NCBI GenBank assembly: GCA_018332375.1
Contig: BOPV01000001.1
Span: 992,001-1,056,000 of the forward strand
DNA: 64,000 nucleotides
Source of the DNA: Roseiterribacter gracilis
GTDB lineage: Bacteria; Pseudomonadota; Alphaproteobacteria; BOG-932; Roseiterribacteraceae
Direction: 5' to 3'
Shown here: positions 1-8,505 of the stretch, one piece after another
Position numbering within the stretch: the first letter of the stretch is position 1
How the letters are laid out: every line of letters begins with the position of its first letter
Notes under the pieces: generated by a model
Seen by the model: only the letters and a program-made list of their open reading frames with translations
The model's database searches: none
What the model was told of the DNA's origin: nothing
Translations under genes and position numbers: made by a program

Positions 1-731
1 GTGCGCACGAACTCGCTCGCTTCGAGCAGCGAGTCCGTGCTGCCGGTATCAAGCCAGGCATTGCCGCGCCCCAGACGCACGACGTCGAGCGCACCGAGTT
101 GCAAATAGGCTTCGTTGACAGAGGTGATTTCGTACTCACCACGGGCGGACGGTTGCACCGCAGCGGCGATGTCGGTGACACGGTCGTCGTATACATAGAG
201 TCCGGTGACAGCCCAATTCGAAATCGGCTCGCGCGGCTTTTCGACAATACGCACCGGCCGCCCTTCGTCGTCGAACCCGATGACGCCATAGCGCTCCGGC
301 TGCGTGACCTGATAGGCAAATACGGTTGCACCTTCGCCGCGCGCGACTGCGCCGCGCAGCTTCTCCCCCAGCCCGTCGCCGTAGAAGATATTGTCGCCCA
401 AGACCAACACGCTTTGCCGTCCGGAAACGAAGTCGCGGCCGACAGTGAAGGCTTGCGCCAGCCCTTTCGGTTCGGGTTGCACCGCATAGGTCAGCTCGAC
501 GCCCCATTGCGATCCGTCGCCCAGCAATTGCCGGAACAGCGGCTGGTCGTGCGGCGTCGTGATGATCAAGATCTCACGGATATCCGCCAACATCAGCGTC
601 GACAGCGGATAATAGATCATTGGTTTGTCGTAGACCGGCAGAAGCTGCTTCGAGATCGCAACCGTCATAGGGTGCAGCCGGGTGCCCGCGCCACCGGCGA
701 GAATGATGCCGCGGGTGGAAGAAGCGGTCAT
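1..731 (-). CDS. rmlA: Glucose-1-phosphate thymidylyltransferase RmlA (partial, C-terminus beyond left edge)
   Basis: First enzyme of dTDP-L-rhamnose synthesis: joins dTTP and glucose-1-phosphate to give dTDP-glucose. The translation starts [20 protein letters not shown], with the nucleotidyltransferase signature [11 protein letters not shown] at residues 13-23 and the sugar-binding stretch [11 protein letters not shown] just after it. About 243 codons are present; the family is usually about 290 residues, so the last 45-50 lie outside the window. The ATG at 731 overlaps the stop of rmlD by 4 bases, so the two are translationally coupled. Last gene of the rmlBCDA operon. Very confident. Confidence 0.96.
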   Translation of the reverse strand, partial: MTASSTRGIILAGGAGTRLHPMTVAISKQLLPVYDKPMIYYPLSTLMLADIREILIITTPHDQPLFRQLLGDGSQWGVELTYAVQPEPKGLAQAFTVGRDFVSGRQSVLVLGDNIFYGDGLGEKLRGAVARGEGATVFAYQVTQPERYGVIGFDDEGRPVRIVEKPREPISNWAVTGLYVYDDRVTDIAAAVQPSARGEYEITSVNEAYLQLGALDVVRLGRGNAWLDTGSTDSLLEASEFVR

Positions 732-1600
732 GTCGGGCGGATGTCCTTTAGAACGCGCGAGAGCTGCTCGCGCCATGGGGTCGTCTCAATACCGTATGCA
801 GTTCGAATGCGCGTGCAATCGAGCCGTGAATTTTTCGGCCGCCGTGCCGGGGTCGGATAGTCTTCCGTCCTGATCGGCGTAATGCGCGGTGTTCGTTCCA
901 GCCACGTCGCGCCGTCGAAGATTGCGCGGGCAAACCCATACCAGGATATGTCGCCGGCGCCGGCAAAATGAAACGTGCCCCAATGCGCCTGTTTGTCGGC
1001 GATCGCGGCTGCAATGCGTACGATCGCGGCCGCAATCGCATCGGCCGGCGTGGGATTGCCGATCTGGTCGTCAACGACGCGCACCTCGTCGCGTTCGTCC
1101 GCAAGGCGCAGCATCGTACGTACGAAATTCTGCCCCTGCGCTGCATATACCCACGCAGTACGCAGGATGACGTGTTGGTCGAGCCGCTCGCGCACCGCCT
1201 CTTCGCCCGCAAGTTTGCTGGCCCCGTAAACTCCGAGCGGGTTGGTGGCATCATCTTCGCGCCACGGACGATTCCCGCTACCGTCGAATACGTAATCGGT
1301 CGAGATGTGCAGCAGTGCCACGTCCTGCGCGGCGCAGACGCCGGCGAGATTGGCGGCTCCGTCACGATTGACGGCGAAAGCACGCGCAGCGTCGTTTTCC
1401 GCCCGATCGACGGCTGTATACGCAGCAGCGTTGATGAGCAGATCGGGCTGCAACGTCGCGACGGCGGCTTCGATAGCCTTTGGATCGGTGATGTCGAGCG
1501 CCGTGCGGCGCTGCATCGAAACCACGACATTCACCGGCCACGCGGCACGCTGCAGCGCCTGCCCCACCTGACCGTCGGCGCCCGTCACCAGGACGCGCAT
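728..1600 (-). CDS. rmlD: dTDP-4-dehydrorhamnose reductase RmlD
   Basis: Last step of dTDP-L-rhamnose synthesis, an NAD(P)H-dependent reduction of dTDP-4-keto-L-rhamnose. 290 residues, normal for the family. The Rossmann motif GADGQVG is at residues 7-13, STDYVFDG at 100-107 and the short-chain dehydrogenase pair Tyr125-x3-Lys129. The frame stays open upstream to 1711, but the ATG at 1600 gives the canonical start [10 protein letters not shown] and shares one base with the rmlC stop (TGATG), so it is preferred. The end overlaps the rmlA start by 4 bases. Confidence 0.96.
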   Translation of the reverse strand: MRVLVTGADGQVGQALQRAAWPVNVVVSMQRRTALDITDPKAIEAAVATLQPDLLINAAAYTAVDRAENDAARAFAVNRDGAANLAGVCAAQDVALLHISTDYVFDGSGNRPWREDDATNPLGVYGASKLAGEEAVRERLDQHVILRTAWVYAAQGQNFVRTMLRLADERDEVRVVDDQIGNPTPADAIAAAIVRIAAAIADKQAHWGTFHFAGAGDISWYGFARAIFDGATWLERTPRITPIRTEDYPTPARRPKNSRLDCTRIRTAYGIETTPWREQLSRVLKDIRPT

Positions 1601-2151
1601 CAAAACAGATCCTGTGCATCGGCCAGCAGCGGCGCGATGCGATCTTTGTTCGACAGCAAGGCCGGATCGACGACCGGCGGCCAGGAAATGCCGATGGCGG
1701 GATCGTCCCACCGCACGCTGCGTTCAGCGCCGCTGTCGTAGACGGCGCTGGTCTTGTAGAGAACCTCAGTGTCGGGATGGAGCGTGCAGTAGCCGTGCGC
1801 GAATCCGATCGGCACGAATAGCTGACTCCAGTTCGCCGCACTGAGTTCGACGCCGACCCATTGACCAAATGTCGGGGAAGCGCGGCGGATGTCGACTGCT
1901 ACGTCAAAAATCGCACCACGCGTCACCCGCACCAACTTGTCTTGGGCATTGGCACCGATCTGCCAATGTAGACCACGCACGGTCCCGATGGCGGCCGACA
2001 TTGCGTGATTGTCCTGCACGAAACGCACCGGGATGCCAGCAGTTTCATACCGGCTTTCGACATAGGTCTCGGAAAAGAAACCGCGCGCATCGCCGTGGCG
2101 GACCGGCGTAATCAGCTGCACGCCCGGCAGCGAAGTGGCGTCAACGCGCAT
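1600..2151 (-). CDS. rmlC: dTDP-4-dehydrorhamnose 3,5-epimerase RmlC
   Basis: Cupin-fold epimerase that inverts C3 and C5 of dTDP-4-keto-6-deoxyglucose. 183 residues, full length. Visible family features are the GFFSETY strand (residues 24-30), the QDNHA motif (46-50), the catalytic base His62 in RGLHWQ and the catalytic Tyr132. It lies 8 bases after rmlB and shares one base with rmlD. Product feeds rhamnose-containing surface polysaccharide, but no polysaccharide assembly genes are visible inside the window. Confidence 0.96.
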   Translation of the reverse strand: MRVDATSLPGVQLITPVRHGDARGFFSETYVESRYETAGIPVRFVQDNHAMSAAIGTVRGLHWQIGANAQDKLVRVTRGAIFDVAVDIRRASPTFGQWVGVELSAANWSQLFVPIGFAHGYCTLHPDTEVLYKTSAVYDSGAERSVRWDDPAIGISWPPVVDPALLSNKDRIAPLLADAQDLF

Positions 2152-2159
2152 GATTGTGC

Positions 2160-3233
2160 TTATGCCGCCGCTTTGCCGATGCGTTTAGCGTCATAGCGTT
2201 CCGCGAGAATCGCTTCCCACCATGCGCGCCGCGCGAGATACCAATCGACCAGCTCGTCCAGCGCCGCATCGAATGCACGCGCCGGTTTCCATCCAAGATC
2301 GCGCTCGGTCGCGCTTGCATCGATCGCATAGCGCCGGTCATGCCCCGGACGGTCTTCGACGAACGAGATCAAGCGCCGGCGTGCACCGTTCTCGCTTGGC
2401 GCTTTTGCATCGACGAGATCACAGATGCGCCCAACCAAGTCGAGATTGGTCATCTCGGTGCCGCCGCCGATCAAATAGGTTGCGCCGATCTTGCCGCGCG
2501 TCAGTACCGCCAGCAGCGCGTCGACGTGATCTTCGACATGCAGCCAGTCGCGCACGTTGCCGCCGTCGCCATAGACCGGCAGTGGCTCTTCGCGCAGCGC
2601 CTTGATGATCATCAGCGGAATCAGCTTCTCGGGAAACTGACGCGGTCCGTAATTGTTCGAGCAATTGGAAAGAACGATCGGCAGTCCGTAGGTGCGATGC
2701 CACGCACGCACCAACAGATCCGACGCGGCCTTGCTGGCCGAATACGGAGAACTCGGATCGTACGGCGTGTCGGGATGAAACCGATCGGGCGCTTCGACCG
2801 AGCCAAAGACTTCGTCGGTCGAAATGTGATGAAAGCGAAACCCTGTCTTCTGCGCAGCGGGCAGGTCGCGCCAGTAGGCCAGCGCCGCGTCGAGCATTAC
2901 CTGCGTGCCGACGACATTGGTCTGCACGAACGCGGCCGGCCCATCGATCGAGCGATCGACATGGCTTTCGGCGGCGAGATGCAGGATTGCGGTGGGGCGA
3001 AACGAGGCGATCGTCGATGCAACCAGCACTGGATCGCAGACGTCACCCTGCACGAACAGATGCCGCGGATGCTGCGCGACCTCGGCAACGAAATCGCGGT
3101 CGGCCGCATAGGTCAGCTTGTCGTACGTGCAAACCGCATGGCCGTCGGACAGCACCCGGCGAACCACGGCGGCACCGATGAATCCGGCGCCACCGGTGAT
3201 CAGAAGTCGCTGCTCGTCCGATCGGCTCGTCAT
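2160..3233 (-). CDS. rmlB: dTDP-glucose 4,6-dehydratase RmlB
   Basis: Second step of the rhamnose pathway: NAD-dependent dehydration of dTDP-glucose to the 4-keto-6-deoxy sugar. 357 residues. The extended short-chain dehydrogenase features are all present: GGAGFIG at residues 14-20, STDEVFG at 138-144 carrying the catalytic Asp-Glu pair, and Tyr164-x3-Lys168. It is the promoter-proximal gene of rmlBCDA. Starts at the ATG at 3233; only 42 bases separate it from the end of prfC on the same strand, so read-through from prfC is possible. Confidence 0.96.
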   Translation of the reverse strand: MTSRSDEQRLLITGGAGFIGAAVVRRVLSDGHAVCTYDKLTYAADRDFVAEVAQHPRHLFVQGDVCDPVLVASTIASFRPTAILHLAAESHVDRSIDGPAAFVQTNVVGTQVMLDAALAYWRDLPAAQKTGFRFHHISTDEVFGSVEAPDRFHPDTPYDPSSPYSASKAASDLLVRAWHRTYGLPIVLSNCSNNYGPRQFPEKLIPLMIIKALREEPLPVYGDGGNVRDWLHVEDHVDALLAVLTRGKIGATYLIGGGTEMTNLDLVGRICDLVDAKAPSENGARRRLISFVEDRPGHDRRYAIDASATERDLGWKPARAFDAALDELVDWYLARRAWWEAILAERYDAKRIGKAAA

Positions 3234-3275
3234 CGCGCCAGTATTAGACGGCCAAAGCCGATCCGTTAACCGGCT

Positions 3276-4874
3276 TCAGGTCGCCGACTGCTCTTTCGTC
3301 GCCAGGAACTTCACCAGCGGCCACTGTTCCTGCGTGTGGTTCAGGTGCCAGGCGTTGCGCGCCATGAAGACTGGCGCGCCGTCATGGTCGTCGGCGATGG
3401 CTGAGCCGTTATTGTCGATGAAGCGCTTGAGCTCGAGCGGGTTCTCCGTCTCGACCCAGCGCGCTGTGTGGAGCGTCGTGGCTTCGAAATGGACCGGGAT
3501 GTCGTATTCGGTGCGAATCCGGTCGGCCAGCACGTCGAATTGCAGTGCACCGACGACGCCGACGATCCAGTTCGAATCCATGCGCGGCTTGAACACGCGC
3601 GCAGCACCCTCTTCCGCCAACTGCTCCAATGCACGGCCCAGATGCTTGGCCTTCATCGGATCGTCCGGACGCACACGCTGCAGCAGTTCGGGCGCGAAGC
3701 TGGGAATGCCGGTGAAGCGGATCGCTTCGCCTTCGGTCAGCGCGTCGCCGATGCGCAGACTGCCGTGGTTGGGGATGCCGAGAATGTCCCCCGCCCATGC
3801 CTCTTCCGCCAGCTCGCGATCGGCGGCGAGAAACAGCAGCGGGTTGTGGATCGCCATCTGCTTCTGCGTGCGCGGATGAGTCAGCTTCATGCCGCGCTTG
3901 AAATGCCCCGAGGCGAGACGGAAGAAGGCGATCCGGTCGCGATGTTTCGGATCCATGTTCGCCTGGATCTTGAACACAAAGCCCGAGACTTTGTTTTCGC
4001 TGGGTTCCACTTCGTCGGTGCCGTTGGCGCGTCCGGCGGCCGGCTGCGGGCGCGGCGGCGGCGCCATTTCGGCCAGGCCGTGCAGCAATTCGCGCACGCC
4101 GAAATTATTGACCGCGGAGCCGAAAAACAGCGGCGTCAAATGACCTTCGCGATACGACTTCAAATCGAGCGGCTTCATCAAGCCGCGCGCCATTTCGACT
4201 TCTTCACGCAGCTTGGTGACGAGATGAGCGGGCAACAGCGCGTCGAGCTGCGGATCGTCGAGACCTTTGACCGCGATGCCGGCGTCGGAATGGCCGCGCT
4301 CGATCAGGATCAAGCGATCGTGGATCAGGTCGTAGACGCCTTTGAATTCGCGCCCCATCCCGATCGGCCAGGTCGCGGGCGCTACGTCCAACTGCAACTG
4401 GTTTTCGACTTCGGAAATCAGGTCGAACGGATCGCGGCCTTCGCGGTCCATCTTGTTGATGAAGGTTGCGATCGGCACGTCGCGCAGACGGCAGACTTCG
4501 AACAACTTGCGCGTCTGGGTTTCGATACCTTTGGCGGCGTCGAGCACCATCACCGCGCTGTCGACAGCAGTCAGCGTACGATACGTGTCTTCCGAGAAGT
4601 CTTCGTGGCCCGGCGTGTCGAGCAGATTGAAGGCGCGGCCGTCATATTCAAACGACATCACCGACGCGGTCACCGAGATGCCGCGTTCGCGTTCGACCTT
4701 CATCCAGTCCGATCGCGCACGCCGCGCGTCGCCGCGCGCTTTCACGGCGCCGGCCATCTGAATGGCACCGCCGAACAGCAGCAGCTTTTCGGTCAGCGTG
4801 GTTTTGCCGGCGTCCGGATGCGCGATGATCGCGAAGGTGCGCCGGCGCGCGATTTCTGGCGGAAGTTCGGGCAT
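3276..4874 (-). CDS. prfC: Peptide chain release factor 3
   Basis: Translational GTPase that removes RF1 and RF2 from the ribosome after peptide release. 532 residues, normal length. The G domain shows the P-loop HPDAGKTT (residues 19-26), the DTPGHEDF switch II motif and the NKMD motif (G4). The C-terminal part matches the RF3 domains II and III (for example GVVGALQFDV). Start is the ATG at 4874; I see no good Shine-Dalgarno in front of it. Housekeeping gene with no obvious functional tie to the rhamnose operon downstream. Confidence 0.96.
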   Translation of the reverse strand: MPELPPEIARRRTFAIIAHPDAGKTTLTEKLLLFGGAIQMAGAVKARGDARRARSDWMKVERERGISVTASVMSFEYDGRAFNLLDTPGHEDFSEDTYRTLTAVDSAVMVLDAAKGIETQTRKLFEVCRLRDVPIATFINKMDREGRDPFDLISEVENQLQLDVAPATWPIGMGREFKGVYDLIHDRLILIERGHSDAGIAVKGLDDPQLDALLPAHLVTKLREEVEMARGLMKPLDLKSYREGHLTPLFFGSAVNNFGVRELLHGLAEMAPPPRPQPAAGRANGTDEVEPSENKVSGFVFKIQANMDPKHRDRIAFFRLASGHFKRGMKLTHPRTQKQMAIHNPLLFLAADRELAEEAWAGDILGIPNHGSLRIGDALTEGEAIRFTGIPSFAPELLQRVRPDDPMKAKHLGRALEQLAEEGAARVFKPRMDSNWIVGVVGALQFDVLADRIRTEYDIPVHFEATTLHTARWVETENPLELKRFIDNNGSAIADDHDGAPVFMARNAWHLNHTQEQWPLVKFLATKEQSAT

Positions 4875-4910
4875 GAGCGGCGCGGAGAAGGCCCCCGCCC
4901 GCCCCGGATG

Positions 4911-5591
4911 TCAATCTGAGGAGCTGGCTAAGGGGCTGGCCGTGCGGCCCGGCCGGTAGCCGGCGACGAAGACCCGGACCGCTTCCGCGATGAAGCGCTC
5001 CAATTCAGCGAGGTCGAGCTTGCGCGCAATCGCCAACGTCCCACGCAGATGCACGTGGCCTTTGATCATGGCCAGGAACAGTTCGGCTGCGATCTGGTGA
5101 TCGGCGATATCGAGTTCGCCGCGCTCGCTGACCGTCTTCAAATACTCGGCGGTGCGCGTTTCGATTAAGCACGGGCCGCTGTCGTAGAATGCCTTACCCA
5201 GCTCGGGGAAACGGCCCGACTCGCCGACCACGACGCGATGCACGGCCAGCACTTCGGGCCGCAGCAGGAAGCGCATGAATTGCAGGCCGACCTTGATCAG
5301 CGCCTGGTCGATCGGCAGGTGTTCGGCCTCGATCGTCTCGTAGACGACGCGATGCTTGCTGCATTCCTCCGCGACGCATGCGGCGAACAGCGCCTCCTTG
5401 CTCGGGTAGTACGCATAGAGCGTCGCTTTGGAGACGTTGGCCTCGCGCGCGATCGAATCCATCGACGCGCTGCCATAGCCCTCTTCCAGGAAGATCCGCT
5501 TCGCAGCGGTCAGCACCTGCCCGACCTTGCGGCCTTCAACCGCAATCTCGCCTGGGGGTACGGCCTTCGCGGCCTTGCTCGTCGTTGCCAT
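4911..5591 (-). CDS. TetR/AcrR-family transcriptional regulator
   Basis: 226 residues. The N-terminal helix-turn-helix (about residues 25-72) contains the family pattern AKRIFLEEGYGSASMDSIAREANVS... followed by KATLYAYYPSKEALF, typical of the AcrR type. The C-terminal two thirds is the helical ligand domain. It is divergent from the emrA/emrB-like pair starting at 5732, and the 140-base gap holds two related palindromes around a TTGACA promoter, so it most likely represses the efflux genes and itself until a ligand binds. The ligand cannot be told from sequence. Confidence 0.9.
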   Translation of the reverse strand: MATTSKAAKAVPPGEIAVEGRKVGQVLTAAKRIFLEEGYGSASMDSIAREANVSKATLYAYYPSKEALFAACVAEECSKHRVVYETIEAEHLPIDQALIKVGLQFMRFLLRPEVLAVHRVVVGESGRFPELGKAFYDSGPCLIETRTAEYLKTVSERGELDIADHQIAAELFLAMIKGHVHLRGTLAIARKLDLAELERFIAEAVRVFVAGYRPGRTASPLASSSD

Positions 5592-5630
5592 GTCGCACCG
5601 TCATACCAGAGTTCGGCTTAACCGAAGATC

Positions 5631-5651
5631 TAAACTGGTGGGTTCAGTTGA
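5631..5651. promoter_or_regulatory. Upstream operator-like palindrome, emr promoter
   Basis: Imperfect dyad with outer arms AACTG and CAGTT. It agrees with the better palindrome at 5684-5704 at 15 of 21 aligned positions. It overlaps the -35 hexamer of the emr promoter (5648-5653). The 53-base centre-to-centre spacing is about five helical turns, which would suit two TetR dimers on one face. Inference; not tested. Confidence 0.5.
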
Positions 5652-5676
5652 CAGCCGAACCCGGCCAGCTCATCTT
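5648..5676 (+). promoter_or_regulatory. Sigma-70-type promoter for the emr operon
   Basis: A perfect -35 TTGACA (5648-5653), a 17-base spacer and a poorer -10 CATCTT (5671-5676). The predicted transcription start falls at about 5683, at the edge of the palindrome 5684-5704. Confidence 0.5.
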
Positions 5677-5683
5677 CCGGCTC

Positions 5684-5704
5684 TGAACTGAACCGTTCAG
5701 TTCA
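5684..5704. promoter_or_regulatory. TetR-type operator palindrome
   Basis: Perfect 10-base arms TGAACTGAAC and GTTCAGTTCA around a central C, between the divergent TetR and efflux genes and at the expected transcription start. Length and symmetry fit a TetR-family operator. A related weaker copy lies at 5631-5651. Confidence 0.65.
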
Positions 5705-5731
5705 TTTCCGAGAGACAAGGTGGGTCGTATC

Positions 5732-6820
5732 ATGGCTGTCCGCAAGCTTTTGCTCCCGACTGTTGCAGTCGTAGCCGCTCTGGGGATCGGCGCCTTCGGG
5801 GTGCACTGGTTCGTCAGCGGCCGGTTCGTCGAGAAGACCGACAACGCCTACGTGCAAAGCGACATCGCCGCGATCGCCCCAAAAGTGGCGGGTTATGTCC
5901 GCGAGGTCCGGGTGCGCGACAACCAGAAGGTCGCGGCCGGTGACGTGTTGGCGGTGATCGACGACCGCGACTTTGCAGCCCAGGTCGCCCAGGCCGAAGC
6001 CCAGGCAGAGGCGGCCAAGGCCGCCATCGCCTCGATCAATTCCAACCTGATTTTGCAGAAGTCGGTGATCGCCCAGGCCGAAGCCGGCATCGCCTCGGCC
6101 GAGGCCGACCTCAAGCGCGCCCAGCTTGACCAGCAGCGCTATGGCGCGCTGGCGCCCGAAGGTTTCGCCAGCCGCCAGCGCCTGGAGACCGTGACCGCCG
6201 ATCGCCAGAAAGCAGACTCGTCCCTCGCCCGCGCGCGCGCCGCGCTGACCAGCGAGAAGGATCGCGTCGGCGTGCTGGAAGCGTCGCGCGCCCAGGCTGA
6301 AGCGCAGCTGAAACAGGCGCAGGCCAATGCCGAGCTGAAGCGCATCGATTTGGAAAACACCGTCGTGCGCGCGCCGTTCGCGGGCACCGTCGGCAACAAG
6401 GGCGTCGAGCTTGGTCAGTATGTGAAGGTCGGCACGCAGCTTTTGTCGCTGGTGCCGGAAGAGCTGTACATCGTCGCCAACTTCAAAGAGACGCAGATCG
6501 CGCGCATGCGCGTCGGCCAGCCGGTCGAATTGGATATCGACGCCTATTCCGGCACGACGGTGCGCGGTCGCATTGAAAGCCTAGCGCCGGCGTCGGGTTC
6601 GCAGTTCTCGTTGCTGCCGCCGGAAAACGCGACCGGCAACTTCACCAAAATCGTGCAGCGCGTTCCGGTGCGCATTGCGATCGGCAGCGAAGAAGCAGCG
6701 CGCCTGCGCCCCGGCCTGTCGGTGATCGCGTTCGTCGATACCAAGGCGCGCGGCAACGCGGCTGCCATCGCCGATCTGCGCGGCGCATTCGTTCCGACGA
6801 CCCAGACCGCACAGCGCTAA
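5732..6820 (+). CDS. emrA: EmrA/HlyD-type membrane fusion protein of a drug efflux system
   Basis: Periplasmic adaptor that links an inner-membrane MFS pump to an outer-membrane channel. 362 residues: one N-terminal membrane segment (about 8-28), the barrel-sandwich half KTDNAYVQSDIAAIAPKVAG, a long coiled-coil hairpin rich in Ala/Gln/Glu (about 85-205), then the second lipoyl half RAPFAGTVGNKGVELGQYV. The ATG at 5732 is chosen because an AAGGTGG Shine-Dalgarno lies 8 bases upstream; a GTG at 5720 is in frame but unsupported. The pump gene follows 13 bases later. No outer-membrane channel gene is nearby. Confidence 0.9.
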   Translation: MAVRKLLLPTVAVVAALGIGAFGVHWFVSGRFVEKTDNAYVQSDIAAIAPKVAGYVREVRVRDNQKVAAGDVLAVIDDRDFAAQVAQAEAQAEAAKAAIASINSNLILQKSVIAQAEAGIASAEADLKRAQLDQQRYGALAPEGFASRQRLETVTADRQKADSSLARARAALTSEKDRVGVLEASRAQAEAQLKQAQANAELKRIDLENTVVRAPFAGTVGNKGVELGQYVKVGTQLLSLVPEELYIVANFKETQIARMRVGQPVELDIDAYSGTTVRGRIESLAPASGSQFSLLPPENATGNFTKIVQRVPVRIAIGSEEAARLRPGLSVIAFVDTKARGNAAAIADLRGAFVPTTQTAQR

Positions 6821-6833
6821 GCGGACGCGGTCG

Positions 6834-8396
6834 ATGTCCGATACTACGATCCAAGACAGCGCCGCAGCGAAGCCAGATCTGCGCAAGATCCTCGGCTTCG
6901 TTGCGATGGTGTTCGGCATGTTCATGGCGATCCTGGACATCCAGATCGTCAGCTCGTCCTTGCCGCAGATCCAATCGGGCCTGGCTGCGTCGTCCGACGA
7001 AATTAGCTGGATCCAAACCGCCTATCTGATCGCCGAGATCGTGATGATCCCGTTGTCGGGATATCTGTCGCGGGTGATGTCGACGCGCGTTTTGTACGCC
7101 GTCTCGGCACTCAGCTTCACCGCGTCGAGCGCGCTCTGCGCGTTCGCGTGGGATCTCGATTCGATGGTGCTGTTTCGCGCGCTGCAGGGGTTTCTTGGCG
7201 GCGCGATGATCCCGACCGTATTTGCGGCCGCGTTCAAGATGTTTCCCAAGCGCCCGCCGTCGGTGATCATCGGCTTGATCGCGACCTTGGCGCCTGCGGT
7301 TGGTCCGTCGGTCGGTGGCTATCTGACCGAGACCTATTCCTGGCACTGGCTGTTCTTGATCAATCTTGTGCCCGGCCTGGTCGTTGCAGCGGCGGTGTGG
7401 CTGCTGGTCGATATCGATCGCGCCGACTGGTCGCTGCTGAAATCGATCGACCTGATCGGTCTTGGTACGATGGCGGTATTTCTCGGCAGCCTGGAATATG
7501 TCGTCGAAGAAGGTCCGCGCTACGACTGGCTACAGGATCCATCCATCCGCAATTTCGCGGTCGTCTGCGCGATTGCCGGTGCGTTCTTTTTCTGGCGCGT
7601 GCTGCGCACCGCAAAACCGATCGTCGATCTGCGCGCCTATGCCGATCGCAACTTCACCATCGGTTCGATTCTGCAGTTTGTCGTCGGCATGGGCCTGTAC
7701 GGCGGCACCTATGTGATGCCGATCTTTCTCGGTCGCGTGCGCGGCTACAACGCGCTGCAGATCGGTGAAACCGTGATCATCTATGGCGTCTTCATGTGCA
7801 TGAGCGCGCCGATTGCAGGCACGCTGGCGCGCAAATTCGATCCGCGCAAAGTGTTGGCGCTGGGTTTGAGCTGCTTCGGCATCGGCTTCTGGCTCAACTC
7901 GTTCCTGACCGCCGACAGCGCGTTCTGGGAGTTGTTCTTGCCGCAAGCGCTGCGCGGCTTCGGCGCGATCACTTGCATCATCCCGATCACCAACATGTCG
8001 CTCGGCACCTTGGCGCCGGCCAAGCTCGGCAATGCCAGCGGGCTGTTCAATCTCAGCCGCAATCTCGGTGGTGCGATCGGCCTGGCCTTGATCAATACGC
8101 AGCTCAATGACCGGTTGCAGCTGCACTGGAATCAGCTGGCGGCGCAGATCAATCCGGCGCGGCCGCAAGTGGGCCAGTTCATCGAGAAGCTCAGCGATCG
8201 ATTCGGCGATTTGGTTGACGGCGATCCGACGATGGCAGCGATGAAGCGGCTTGGGCAGATCGTCTATCGCGAAGCGACCGTGCTGACCTTCAACGACGTG
8301 CTGCTGACGATGGGCTTCGCCTTCTTCCTGATGCTGCCCTTGCTGTTTCTCGCACGGCGGCCGAAGCCCGCAGCCGAGCCGATCTCAGCGCACTGA
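6834..8396 (+). CDS. emrB: EmrB-type MFS multidrug transporter, 14 transmembrane segments (DHA2)
   Basis: Proton-driven export of hydrophobic drugs across the inner membrane, working with the preceding EmrA-type protein. 520 residues, typical DHA2 length. Recognisable parts are the first membrane segment with MFMAILDIQIVSSSLPQIQ, the ISWIQTAYLIAEIVMIPLSG stretch of helix 2, motif A-like and motif C-like GLIATLAPAVGPSVGGYL, and a late hydrophilic loop before the last helix. The substrate cannot be predicted. Same operon and same TetR control as emrA. Confidence 0.92.
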   Translation: MSDTTIQDSAAAKPDLRKILGFVAMVFGMFMAILDIQIVSSSLPQIQSGLAASSDEISWIQTAYLIAEIVMIPLSGYLSRVMSTRVLYAVSALSFTASSALCAFAWDLDSMVLFRALQGFLGGAMIPTVFAAAFKMFPKRPPSVIIGLIATLAPAVGPSVGGYLTETYSWHWLFLINLVPGLVVAAAVWLLVDIDRADWSLLKSIDLIGLGTMAVFLGSLEYVVEEGPRYDWLQDPSIRNFAVVCAIAGAFFFWRVLRTAKPIVDLRAYADRNFTIGSILQFVVGMGLYGGTYVMPIFLGRVRGYNALQIGETVIIYGVFMCMSAPIAGTLARKFDPRKVLALGLSCFGIGFWLNSFLTADSAFWELFLPQALRGFGAITCIIPITNMSLGTLAPAKLGNASGLFNLSRNLGGAIGLALINTQLNDRLQLHWNQLAAQINPARPQVGQFIEKLSDRFGDLVDGDPTMAAMKRLGQIVYREATVLTFNDVLLTMGFAFFLMLPLLFLARRPKPAAEPISAH

Positions 8397-8432
8397 CGGG
8401 CGGTCGTCGAACTCCGTCACCAAGCAGCGGCG

Positions 8433-8448
8433 GTAAGCATCAGCTTAC
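8433..8448 (+). terminator. Possible weak terminator after emrB
   Basis: Six-base arms GTAAGC and GCTTAC around ATCA, followed by GGGTTGTTT. The stem is short and the T-run poor, so this is tentative. Confidence 0.25.
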
Positions 8449-8505
8449 GGGTTGTTTCCGCGCGCCCCGGACTCGAGACTGCGCCGTCCCGAATCTGGAG
8501 CGATC

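Noticed and set aside
3468-4919. 483-codon frame antisense to prfC
   Set aside because: prfC has all GTPase motifs; the antisense product has no domain and a shadow-type composition.
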